33,738 nt of DNA from Chloroflexota bacterium (GTDB lineage Bacteria > Chloroflexota > Anaerolineae > DUEN01), in assembly GCA_013152435.1 (NCBI GenBank), contig JAADGJ010000075.1, forward strand, positions 1 through 33,738, given 5' to 3'. The number at the start of each line of letters is the position of its first letter. Position 1 is the first letter of the stretch. Below the pieces are notes generated by a model that made no database searches, was not told the origin of the DNA, and was given only the letters and a program-made list of their open reading frames with translations. The translations under genes were made by a program, and so were the position numbers. Below are positions 7,459-15,141 of this stretch, in pieces.

Positions 7459-8175
7459 TTAGAGACCTCCGCCAGGACGGGTAATGGAGCCGTTGGGCTC
7501 CGGCATGACAATCATGAGGGCCAGGTAGACGAGCACGCCCAGCCCAAAGCTGACCAGCGTGGCGAACACCCATAACACCCGGATCAGCGTGGGATCCACG
7601 CCCAGGTACTCGCCCAGGCCGCCGCACACCCCAGCGATGATCCGATCCCGGGAGCGGCGCAATGACCGGCCGGACCTCTGGCGCCATGTCTGCCCGGACA
7701 GGCCGATCACCAGCACGATGCCCAGTGAGATGAGCAGCAGCGGCCAGAACAGACGCCAGAACAGGCGCCACATGTCATACAGGAAGCCGGGGATCAGCCC
7801 CAGGTTGTCCAACAGGAGGATCCCGCCGAACAGGATCAACGCCAGCCCAATCAGCAGTCCCGCGTTCGTGCTGTAGATCCCTCGTTGCCAGCCGGCGCCC
7901 CAGCCCGGCGAGACCTGTTTCCTGCGCGCGTGCTCGATCGGCTCCTCCGGGATCACCAGCGCCAGCACGATGTAGGCCAGGATGCCCGCCCCGCCCATGA
8001 GCGTGGCGAGCAGCCATAGCAGCCGGACCAGGGCCGGATCGATGCCCAGGAACTCGCCCAGGCCGCCGCATACCCCGGCGATGATGCTGTTGGTTCGGGA
8101 TCGGTATAGTCGCTTGGGCTCCGGCTTCTCCTCGATCACCACGACTCTTTCGTCTGCACTCTCGTTGATCGACAT
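7459..8175 (-). CDS. Double PspC-domain membrane protein
   Basis: A 238-aa membrane protein with two PspC domains. The first spans about 22-77 (LYRSRTNSIIAGVCGGLGEF then LAYIVLALVIPEE). The second spans about 171-226 (LRRSRDRIIAGVCGGLGEYL then VYLALMIVMPE). Between them is a LiaF-like double helix region (about 104-160). Phage-shock protein C domains sense membrane stress in proteobacteria; in Gram-positive relatives they appear in regulators and envelope-stress proteins. Two full PspC copies flanking a LiaF-like core is uncommon and suggests an internal duplication or fusion. Likely first gene of a cluster with the LiaF-like and YtxH-like genes. The ATG has GGAGAG upstream. Confidence 0.85.
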   Translation of the reverse strand: MSINESADERVVVIEEKPEPKRLYRSRTNSIIAGVCGGLGEFLGIDPALVRLLWLLATLMGGAGILAYIVLALVIPEEPIEHARRKQVSPGWGAGWQRGIYSTNAGLLIGLALILFGGILLLDNLGLIPGFLYDMWRLFWRLFWPLLLISLGIVLVIGLSGQTWRQRSGRSLRRSRDRIIAGVCGGLGEYLGVDPTLIRVLWVFATLVSFGLGVLVYLALMIVMPEPNGSITRPGGGL

Positions 8176-8268
8176 CGCCTCTCTCCTTCACCTACCCTGT
8201 CAAGCGTGTGAGCGGATTGCTCGCGCATCCTTCTCAGTCTCCGACGGCGTGTGATCCCTCACATGTAT

Positions 8269-8459
8269 GAGCGTATCTGAACACTCATCGGCCAGATGCC
8301 TGAGGACATCCCTTCGCGGCATGCTCCATGAGGGAGGTGTAGAAAGACTCCCGCCACGGAAACCCTGCTTTCCCGGCCTGTGTCTGCCTCGCTCGGCCCC
8401 TGGCGAAGCCCTTCCGAGCCTCCCCATGACAGGAGCAACGGGATTCCTCAGACATGCTC
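8269..8459 (+). mobile_element. MITE-like element, 191 bp with internal deletion (copy 4)
   Basis: Ends GAGCGTATCTGA and TCAGACATGCTC form inverted repeats, flanked by TAT at 8266-8268 and 8460-8462 (probable 3-bp target duplication). Compared with the 254-bp copy it lacks about 60 bp of the centre. It lies upstream of the pspC-like gene and of the divergent gene at 8576. Confidence 0.85.
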
Positions 8460-8501
8460 TATGAGCATTCAACTCTCAATACGCACGACGGCGCTCCAGG
8501 G

Positions 8502-8530
8502 TTGCACGGAGAGTCGGCTGCCGGTATGAT
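8502..8530 (+). promoter_or_regulatory. Promoter of the 217-aa protein gene
   Basis: TTGCAC (8502-8507), 17-bp spacer, TATGAT (8525-8530); transcription would start about 40 nt before the ATG. Confidence 0.65.
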
Positions 8531-8575
8531 AACACGGAAGACAGGGGAGTTCAAAGCGCCGAAGGAGGTGCCCCT

Positions 8576-9229
8576 ATGACGACGGCCGGTGCCCATGCAG
8601 CCGCGCGCCGCGCGCTGTTGCGCGACAAGATCCATCTGGAGCCGGGGGGACGAGCGGCTCTGTCCGGAGCCCTCGAGGGGACACGTCTGGGGCGCAGCGC
8701 CTGGGCGCCCGCCCGCGCGCTGGCCGACCTCCTGAAGCCATTGCCGGCCGAGATGCTGCGGTGGTGGGCCTCGCAGCCCACCGGTCACGTCGTCATCGGC
8801 GGGCGCTCCAGCTATTATCAGCCCGGTCCCTTTCCACTCAAACGGCGTACCTTGATGAACGTCGCCCACATCTCCCCGCTGCACGTGGCGCGGGATCAGG
8901 CCGCCGTGTGGTCGGCGCTGGCGGGGCTGTTCGATCATCTGCTGGGGTGTCAGGGGGACGCGAGGGGCCTGTGGCTGTCCGAAGGAGGTGGCCTTTCCCC
9001 TCCGTGGCAGGACGTGGGGCGACGGATCCAGGAGTCGTTTCAGCTCGGCTATGCGCTCGAGGAGGCGGCGCGGTCCCCCCGCGCTTACTTCGCCTGGGGC
9101 TTCGCCATGTACTGCACGCGGCGCCGTGAGCTCAACGTGATCGATCCGCTGTTGGAGCGCCTGTTTCGCACGACGATCCTGGACGCCCGATTCTGGCGTC
9201 GGGTGAGCCCCCGCGATGGGGTGGAGTAG
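8576..9229 (+). CDS. Hypothetical protein, possibly a degenerate zincin-like fold
   Basis: A soluble 217-aa protein without signal peptide or membrane helix. I do not recognise the family with certainty. It clearly is a gene: GGAGGTG precedes the ATG at good spacing and there is a strong promoter. The stretch VWSALAGLFDHLLG (111-124) followed by ...WLSE... and then RSPRAYFAWGFAMYCTRR (167-184) resembles the layout of zinc peptidases with HExGHxxDxxLG and a later FAxxFxxY segment. The expected His-Glu-His residues are replaced (S, A, G), so if related it would be inactive. That relation is my inference. The gene is convergent with the two-component system. Confidence 0.7.
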   Translation: MTTAGAHAAARRALLRDKIHLEPGGRAALSGALEGTRLGRSAWAPARALADLLKPLPAEMLRWWASQPTGHVVIGGRSSYYQPGPFPLKRRTLMNVAHISPLHVARDQAAVWSALAGLFDHLLGCQGDARGLWLSEGGGLSPPWQDVGRRIQESFQLGYALEEAARSPRAYFAWGFAMYCTRRRELNVIDPLLERLFRTTILDARFWRRVSPRDGVE

Positions 9230-9256
9230 CCCGGCGGCGTTCTCATGTGATGTCCC

Positions 9257-10675
9257 TCAGGCGGAGGAGGCCTCTGCTGGCAGCCATACGGTGAAGCGCG
9301 TGCCCAGCCCGACGACGCTCTCGGCGCGAACTCGGCCGTGGTGGGCCTCCACCAGCTCCTTGACGATGGCCAGCCCCAGCCCGGCCCCCCCGCCCCGTCG
9401 ACGCGCCTTGTCCATCCGGTAGAAACGTTCGAACAGGCGTGGCAGCTCCTCGGGTGGGATGCCCGGTCCGTTGTCCGTCACCGAGACGACGGCCCAGGTT
9501 CCCTCCTCTCCCGTGACCATCTCGGCGGAGACCTCCACCCGACCCTCGGCCGGCGTGTAGGTGAGCGCGTTGTCCAGCAGGTTGGTGAAGACCTGGAAGA
9601 GCCGATCGGGGTCCCCGACGATCGGGAGGCTGTCAGGGACGTCCAGATCCAGGGAGATCCCGCGCTCCTGGGCCCTCAATCGCTGACGATCCACGCACGC
9701 GGACAGGAGCTCGCTCAAGTCCACCGGCACGCGCGCCATCTGGATCTGCCCGGCGTCCAGACGCGCCAGTTCCAGGAGTTGTTCCACCAGCCGATGCATC
9801 CGGGTCGCTTCCTCGTAGATGACGGACGCGGCCCGACGCTGCGTCTCCGGCGTGCTCGCCGTGCCGTCGAGCAGGGCCTGCGCGTATCCCTGGATGGATG
9901 TCAGTGGGGTCTTGAGGTCATGGGAGACGTTCGCCACGAAGTCTCGCTGGGCCTGTCGGGCCGCCTTCACCTCCCGGGTCATGGCGTTGAAGCTGTCCAC
10001 CAGGCGACGCATCTCGGCGGGCTGTCGGATCTCCAACTGCAGATCCAGGTTCCCCCGGGCGACCTCCTCGGCGGCCTGGGCGACGATCCCCAGAGGGCGG
10101 GCGAAGGATCGGGCGATCAGCGCGGCGGATATGGCAGCGAGGAGGAGCGCGGCCGCCCCCGCGTAGAGGAGCTGAGGACTGAGATTGAGCAGGACCTGGG
10201 TGCCGCGTTCGGGGGCCACCAGCGCCAGGATCAGCGGCCGTCGGGAGGGTTGCGAGCGCGTCCAGGCGGCCACGAAATAGAAGCTCTCCCCCTGCGCCTC
10301 CAGTTGCCCCGTGAACGGGATCCTGGGGGGCCTGCGGCGATCGGACAGCCGGGGAAAGCGCTGCCCGACCAATCCCTCCTCCGTGTCCGCGATCACCCTG
10401 CCCTGGGTGTCGCACAGCAGCACCCGGGTGCGGGTGCCCAGCTTGCTGCGGCCCTCCCGCAGGGCTTGCACGATCTCCTCCGGCGTCATGCCCGCGTTCC
10501 ACAGGCGCTCGACCAGGGGGATGACGAGGCCGAGGTTCGTGCGCAACTGGGTGGTGGCCAGGCGTCTTTCATAGGGACGCAGCGCAATGAAGAAGGTGAT
10601 CGCCGCGGCGAACAGGGTGACCAGGATCACCGCCAGATAGGAGGCGAGCAGACGGGAGCGCAGGGAGGAGAACAT
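9257..10675 (-). CDS. Membrane sensor histidine kinase
   Basis: A 472-aa kinase. Order of parts: transmembrane helix at about 9-33, an extracytoplasmic sensor region to about 165, a second helix at about 168-190, HAMP (to about 242), and HisKA with the phosphorylated His in FVANVSHDLKTPLTS (H252). The HATPase domain has N box NLLDNALTYTP, G1 VTDNGPGIP, F box LFERFYRMD and G2 GGAGLGLAIVKELVEAH. It should autophosphorylate and pass the phosphate to the response regulator encoded just upstream. The ATG at 10675 follows GGAG by 5 nt; a GTG at 10681, overlapping the regulator stop, is a less likely start. The signal sensed is unknown. Confidence 0.95.
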   Translation of the reverse strand: MFSSLRSRLLASYLAVILVTLFAAAITFFIALRPYERRLATTQLRTNLGLVIPLVERLWNAGMTPEEIVQALREGRSKLGTRTRVLLCDTQGRVIADTEEGLVGQRFPRLSDRRRPPRIPFTGQLEAQGESFYFVAAWTRSQPSRRPLILALVAPERGTQVLLNLSPQLLYAGAAALLLAAISAALIARSFARPLGIVAQAAEEVARGNLDLQLEIRQPAEMRRLVDSFNAMTREVKAARQAQRDFVANVSHDLKTPLTSIQGYAQALLDGTASTPETQRRAASVIYEEATRMHRLVEQLLELARLDAGQIQMARVPVDLSELLSACVDRQRLRAQERGISLDLDVPDSLPIVGDPDRLFQVFTNLLDNALTYTPAEGRVEVSAEMVTGEEGTWAVVSVTDNGPGIPPEELPRLFERFYRMDKARRRGGGAGLGLAIVKELVEAHHGRVRAESVVGLGTRFTVWLPAEASSA

Positions 10676-10677
10676 CG

Positions 10678-11370
10678 TCACTCCGCCTGATCAGGGACCA
10701 CCAACTTGTATCCGACCCCCCACACGGTCTCGATCACGACGGGGCTGTCGCGCAGCTTCTCCCTCAGGTGGGCGATGTGCACGTCGACCGTTCGCGTGCC
10801 GCCGGCGAACTCGTATCCCCACACCAGATCCAGGAGCTGATCCCGGCTGAGGACCCGCCCCTGGTGTTCCGCCAGCGTGTAGAGGAGGTCGAACTCCTTC
10901 GTCCGCAGGGCGAGCGGGCGTCCGTCCAGCGTGGCCTCCCGCCGTTCGGGGTCGATGCGCAGAGGGCCCGCCACGACGGAGGTCGTCTCGGCTTGGGCCT
11001 CTCGCTGGATGCGCCGCAGGATGGCGCGCACCCGTGCCACCAGCTCGCGCGGATTGAAGGGCTTGGTGACGTAATCGTCGGCCCCCAGCTCCAGGCCGAC
11101 GATCTTGTCGATGTCGTCGGATCGGGCCGTCAGCATGATGATAGCCACGTCCGATTCGGCCCGTACGCGTCGGCACACGTCCCAGCCGTCGATCTCCGGC
11201 AGCATGAGGTCCAGGACGATGAGGTCGGGGTGTTCCTCCCTCCAGCGCCGCAGGGCCTCCTCGCCGTCCTCTGCCGTGATGACGCGATAGCCTTCGGTCT
11301 CCAGGTACATCCGGGCGAGGTCCACGATATGTTGCTCATCATCCACGACCAGGATGGTTTCACCTGCCAT
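10678..11370 (-). CDS. OmpR/PhoB-type response regulator
   Basis: A 230-aa regulator. The receiver domain (about 5-118) has the acidic pair D10-D11, phospho-acceptor D54 in LIVLDLMLPEIDG, T81 and K103. The C-terminal winged-helix domain (about 135-226) has the usual LTKEFDLL-like and YxFxxGTRTVDVHIAHLREKL elements. It should be phosphorylated by the histidine kinase encoded immediately downstream and then bind DNA. The ATG at 11370 has AGGAGG 6 nt before it; the longer frame upstream crosses the promoter and is not used. Target genes are not evident from the sequence. Confidence 0.95.
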   Translation of the reverse strand: MAGETILVVDDEQHIVDLARMYLETEGYRVITAEDGEEALRRWREEHPDLIVLDLMLPEIDGWDVCRRVRAESDVAIIMLTARSDDIDKIVGLELGADDYVTKPFNPRELVARVRAILRRIQREAQAETTSVVAGPLRIDPERREATLDGRPLALRTKEFDLLYTLAEHQGRVLSRDQLLDLVWGYEFAGGTRTVDVHIAHLREKLRDSPVVIETVWGVGYKLVVPDQAE

Positions 11371-11394
11371 GTCGTACCTCCTGAGCCCGGGCAT

Positions 11395-11423
11395 ATTGTA
11401 GCCGACGCTCATGGATCGGACAA
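11395..11423 (-). promoter_or_regulatory. Promoter of the two-component operon
   Basis: Minus strand TTGTCC (11418-11423), 17-bp spacer, TACAAT (11395-11400), about 20-25 nt before the response regulator start. Confidence 0.65.
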
Positions 11424-11515
11424 GGGGTGGGTCTTGGCGGATGTGTGTCGGAGAGGCAGCCCTTATCCAAAGCGCCACATCGCACACCCGTTCGCCCCAC
11501 GGGGCGTTTGGGGGA

Positions 11516-13192
11516 TCAGTCGCCCGGCGGTGGGGGAGGTGGGGGCTCGGCGGCGCTCGGTTGGGCGAGCTGCGCCTGTAGCGTCTCCAGATCGGGCAGC
11601 GGCCCGAAGAGGTCGGGCGGGTATCTCCCGCTGGCGCTCCAGAACATCCAGCCGATGCCGCCGCCGTCCTTGGCCGCGTGGCGCTGGATCTGCATCTCCG
11701 CCAGCGAATATCCGTACGCCTGCAACCAGGGACGGACGCGCACGCCGGAGGGCACCCGGGTGATCGCCTGCTCCGTGCTGCGCTGCACCACCTCATAGGG
11801 GTGTTTTTTCGGATCGTCCAGGCCGAGATTGCCGGGGATAAAGGTGGATGGGTAAACCATGGGGCTCAGGTAGTCCACGAGGGGGGCGATATCGGCGACC
11901 CGCTGTCCGATCCCCATGTCGTTCTCCGGCGCCACCCAGACGGTCAGCCCGAATACATCGGCCGAGAGGAAGGCCCCTAGCGGGCGGACATTGGCGGCGA
12001 ATTGCTCCATGAATTGGCGGATGGCCTCCGTGCGCGTCTCGATCGTGCTCTCCTGGCCGTAGCGGATCTCACCCAGATCCCCGTCGGAGGGGAAGCGGAC
12101 ATAATCTACCTGGATCTCGTCTACGCCCATCTGGGCGATCTCCCGCGCCAGCGCGGTGTGGTAGTCCCAGACCTCCCTCAGGAAGGGGTTGGCCCAGGGA
12201 GTGCCCTTGCTATCGGTCCATATGGAGCCATCCGGCCGTTGGATCGCCCATTCCGGCTTCGCCGCGGTCAGCTGCGCATCCTTGAAGAGCACCATGCGGG
12301 CGATGACGTACAGCTTGCGCTGTCGGCACATCCGCAGGAATGACTCCAGTGAGAGCCAGTCCTTCCCGTTGTGATAGGCCTTCGCTGCGATGGCGGTGGG
12401 CTCTTGGCTGTCCCAGGCCAGCCTGCCCTTGTCTCCCTTGACATCGACCACGACGCCGTTGATCGCGGGGCTCTGCTGGGCCATGTCCAGCAGCTTCTCG
12501 ACGAGGGCCGGGCGGCTGAGCAGGCCCAGGGGGATGTAGAACGCGTGCACGGGGTAGGGAGCCAGGGCGATCTCCACGCAGCCAGGGTTCGGGCAGGAGC
12601 CCGGCTGCAGCCGGGCCTTCTCGGCCTCGGTGGGGAGCGGGTGGATGGCGTCCCAGGGGGGAGCCGAGGCGAGCTCGGGAGGGCCCAGCAGCCAGCGGCC
12701 GCGGGCGTATCCCGCGGCGCGCACCATGAGATGCGCGGCGGGCCCGCGCACCTCCAGGGTGAATCGCCCCTCCGGATCCGTGCGGGTCCACTGCTCGTCC
12801 AGGTGGACCCAGGCGCCGGCCAGCGGCTGCTGAGTGGTCGCATCGATGACGCGGCCGGATAGCTGGCGAGGCCACAGCCGGACGATCACCACGGGCTGTT
12901 CGGTGTAGGGCAGGGCGATGGGTGCATATCCGATGTGGGTCACCATCAACCCGTCTCCCTTATCGGGCGTGGGGAGCACGGCCAGGCCGTTGGCGCGGGT
13001 GCGCGTGTTCTCTCCGTGGAACAGATGGCTCACGGTGGCGTTGGGCAGGGGCTGTCCCGTCCAGGCGTCCACCACGAAGACGGCCACGGAGCCGGCAGGC
13101 CCCCGCTGCGCCAGGGCCTGGGTTGCCGGGGTGCATGCGCCGGCCAGGATGAGCAGGATCACGACGAGGGCGATGGCTGACGATCGGCGTAT
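11516..13192 (-). CDS. DUF4015-type putative glycoside hydrolase, lipoprotein
   Basis: A long secreted protein. The N-terminus is a lipoprotein signal ending in LILAGAC. Then come two carboxypeptidase-like beta-domains (VFVVDAWTGQPLPNATV and GRVIDATTQQPLAGAWVHLD with DPEGRFTLEV). The DUF4015 TIM-barrel domain follows (VVVDVKGDKGRLAWDS, YVIARMVLFKDAQL, DEIQVDYVRFPSDG, SADVFGL, LSPMVYPSTF, RPWLQAYGY), and the tail is proline-rich. DUF4015 belongs to the GH13/GH66-like barrels and may act on cell-envelope polysaccharide. The first ordinary start codon is GTG 13162, but it has no Shine-Dalgarno and removes the Arg-rich part of the signal. A perfect AGGAGG (13201-13206) lies 5 nt before ATC (13195) and 8 nt before ATA (13192), both in frame, so I extend to 13192. 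Confidence 0.8.
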   Translation of the reverse strand: MRRSSAIALVVILLILAGACTPATQALAQRGPAGSVAVFVVDAWTGQPLPNATVSHLFHGENTRTRANGLAVLPTPDKGDGLMVTHIGYAPIALPYTEQPVVIVRLWPRQLSGRVIDATTQQPLAGAWVHLDEQWTRTDPEGRFTLEVRGPAAHLMVRAAGYARGRWLLGPPELASAPPWDAIHPLPTEAEKARLQPGSCPNPGCVEIALAPYPVHAFYIPLGLLSRPALVEKLLDMAQQSPAINGVVVDVKGDKGRLAWDSQEPTAIAAKAYHNGKDWLSLESFLRMCRQRKLYVIARMVLFKDAQLTAAKPEWAIQRPDGSIWTDSKGTPWANPFLREVWDYHTALAREIAQMGVDEIQVDYVRFPSDGDLGEIRYGQESTIETRTEAIRQFMEQFAANVRPLGAFLSADVFGLTVWVAPENDMGIGQRVADIAPLVDYLSPMVYPSTFIPGNLGLDDPKKHPYEVVQRSTEQAITRVPSGVRVRPWLQAYGYSLAEMQIQRHAAKDGGGIGWMFWSASGRYPPDLFGPLPDLETLQAQLAQPSAAEPPPPPPPGD

Positions 13193-13220
13193 GATGGTCT
13201 CCTCCTTGGCGAAAGTCTAC

Positions 13221-13250
13221 CTTAAAGTTTCGCGGCGGTAAGACTTTAAG
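13221..13250. promoter_or_regulatory. Inverted repeat, possible operator
   Basis: CTTAAAGT (13221-13228) and ACTTTAAG (13243-13250) form perfect 8-bp arms with a 14-bp spacer, just upstream of the DUF4015 gene. It could be an operator or part of its promoter; no confident -10/-35 pair was found for that gene. Confidence 0.45.
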
Positions 13251-13764
13251 ATTTTTAAGTGCTATTTTCTAGACGGTCCACAATATACAGTAGAAAATGT
13301 TTGTGCGACCTCGATAGCTAGTGGTCGGAGGATAAGGCCCTTGGATGGGGGTTGCCCCAGGTTTCACATAAGAAAGCGGGAAAATGGGGATGAAGGCGAT
13401 TGCCTCCTCGCCAATTGTTTGGTAGAATCCTCCGCCACTGCAAGGAGAGTTAAGAGGCTTCACCTCGAAGGTTATTCTACCACAGGTTGGTCAAAAGGAA
13501 AGAGGAGGCGTGTCTTCTGGCGGGGCATGGGCAGTCCCTCTTGTCTGTGCCGGGCAGCCGCCTTGCTTCTGTCACCCTACGGTGATCGGTTTTGGAGGAC
13601 CTCTTCCTCTGGCTCGATGGGCTCTTCAGTAGGTAAGCGCTGGAAGCTTCTGCCGACGTGGTATGCATGGGTGTGCAGGTTTTCACCGGATGAGGGCTCG
13701 CCGACCTGGTGGGGAGGCCGGTGCGACACGTCGCTTACCATCGCAGGTGGCGGGGGAGGACATC
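13251..13764. other. Intergenic region and dnaA leader
   Basis: About 510 bp without a convincing gene. The left end has an AT-rich 19-mer at 13259-13277 (GCTATTTTCTAGACG) resembling the origin repeats downstream of dnaA, followed by a CCACAA half-box. The dnaA promoter lies at 13400-13428. The remaining 336 nt would be an unusually long dnaA 5' leader; a 151-aa frame there overlaps the leader and resembles nothing. Confidence 0.45.
13400..13428 (+). promoter_or_regulatory. Probable dnaA promoter
   Basis: TTGCCT (13400-13405), 17-bp spacer, TAGAAT (13423-13428). It is the best promoter match upstream of dnaA but lies about 335 bp before the start codon. Confidence 0.5.
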
Positions 13765-15141
13765 ATGAACGACACGGCAAGTTCTCTAAGCGCTGAGGAA
13801 CTCTGGCAGGCCGCCAAAGGCGAGCTCCAGTTGCGCGTGGCTCGCGCCACCTATGACACGTGGTTAAGGGACAGTCGCCTCGTCGCCTATGAGGACGGGA
13901 TGTTCGTGATCGGTGTCCCCAACGCGTACGCCAAGGATTGGCTGGAGCACCGCCTGTACGGGGTCATCCGGCGGGTGTTGGAGAGCATTGCCGGACGTTC
14001 AGTGGAGCTGCGCTTCACGGTGTATGCGCCCGCGGAGCGGCCTAATGCCACCGAGAAGGAGACGCCTTTGCTGCGTGCGGTGCCCCAATGGGAAGATGTG
14101 ATGGAGCCCGTGTCGGATAACGGGCGGTACTATTTGAACCCCCGATACACCTTTGACACCTTCATCGTGGGGGATAGCAACTGCCTGGCTCATGCCGCCG
14201 CCCTCTCGGTGGCGGACCATCCCGGGCAGGAGTACAATCCGTTGTTCATCTACGGCGGCGTCGGTTTGGGGAAGACCCACCTGCTGCACGCCATCGGCCA
14301 TCGTACCCTGGAGCGGGGGGCCGATATCCTGTACGTCACCTCGGAGGAGTTCACCAACGATTTGATCGCGGCCATTCGCATGCATGATACGGAGTCCTTC
14401 CGCAACAAATATCGCACGGCCGATGTGTTGCTCATCGATGATATCCAGTTCATCGCTGGGAAGGAGAGCACTCAGGAGGAGTTCTTCCACACCTTCAACG
14501 CGCTGCACGCCGCGAATAAGCAGATCGTGTTGACCAGCGATCGCCCGCCGAAGGCCATGACCACGTTGGAGGAGCGGTTGCGGTCCCGTTTTGACGGCGG
14601 GCTGTGTGTGGATATCAAACCTCCCGGCCTGGAAGTGCGGGCGGCGATCCTTGAGGCTAAGGTGGCCATGATGAACATGCGGTTGTCCAGCGAGATCATC
14701 ATGGCGATCGCGCAGCATGTGCGCACGAATATTCGGGACCTCGAGGGGGTGCTGAACCGGGTCGTCGCCGAGGCGCGGGTCCGAAACGTCCCCATCTCCT
14801 CGGAGCTGGTGTACGCGGTCCTGGAGGACTTGACGCCTCCGCAGGCGAACCTGCCGCCCGAGCAGATCATCTCCCTGGTCGCCCGGTTTTTCGGGTTGAC
14901 CGCGGAGCAGCTCACCGGGCGAGGCCGTAGCAAGGAAGTATCTCTGGCCCGGCAGGTGCTGATGTATCTCCTCCGGACGGACTTCGATTTCTCCTACCCT
15001 CAGATCGGCAATTTGCTCAATCGCGATCACACGACGATCATCCACGGCGTCGAGAAGATGAAGGAGATGATCGAGACCGACGACGCGCTTCACCGTCGTG
15101 TGATGGCGTTGCGAGAGCAATTGCTGACGACGGGGGGGTGA
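13765..15141 (+). CDS. dnaA: Chromosomal replication initiator protein DnaA
   Basis: A 458-aa protein with all four DnaA domains. Domain I (about 10-88) is DnaB/partner binding and begins LWQAAKGELQLRVARATYDTWL. Domain II is a very short linker. Domain III AAA+ (about 122-335) has the NPRYTFDTFIVG start, Walker A GGVGLGKTHLL (164-174), Walker B LLIDDIQF and sensor TSDRPP. Domain IV has RGRSKEVSLARQVLMYLLR and the DnaA-box-reading helix NRDHTTIIHGVEKM. It binds the TGTGGATAA boxes directly downstream and opens the origin. The ATG at 13765 follows GGGGGAGG. The gene is not followed by dnaN as in many bacteria; instead the origin-like repeats begin within 240 bp. Confidence 0.97.
   Translation: MNDTASSLSAEELWQAAKGELQLRVARATYDTWLRDSRLVAYEDGMFVIGVPNAYAKDWLEHRLYGVIRRVLESIAGRSVELRFTVYAPAERPNATEKETPLLRAVPQWEDVMEPVSDNGRYYLNPRYTFDTFIVGDSNCLAHAAALSVADHPGQEYNPLFIYGGVGLGKTHLLHAIGHRTLERGADILYVTSEEFTNDLIAAIRMHDTESFRNKYRTADVLLIDDIQFIAGKESTQEEFFHTFNALHAANKQIVLTSDRPPKAMTTLEERLRSRFDGGLCVDIKPPGLEVRAAILEAKVAMMNMRLSSEIIMAIAQHVRTNIRDLEGVLNRVVAEARVRNVPISSELVYAVLEDLTPPQANLPPEQIISLVARFFGLTAEQLTGRGRSKEVSLARQVLMYLLRTDFDFSYPQIGNLLNRDHTTIIHGVEKMKEMIETDDALHRRVMALREQLLTTGG

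Noticed and set aside
7209-7511. Several short frames within the MITE-like repeats
   Set aside because: They appear in several frames and both strands of palindromic sequence, differ between copies, and carry frameshifts; the element is non-coding.
10678-11796. Response regulator extended to a 372-aa protein
   Set aside because: The first 142 residues cross the promoter at 11395-11423 and have no homology; ATG 11370 has AGGAGG.
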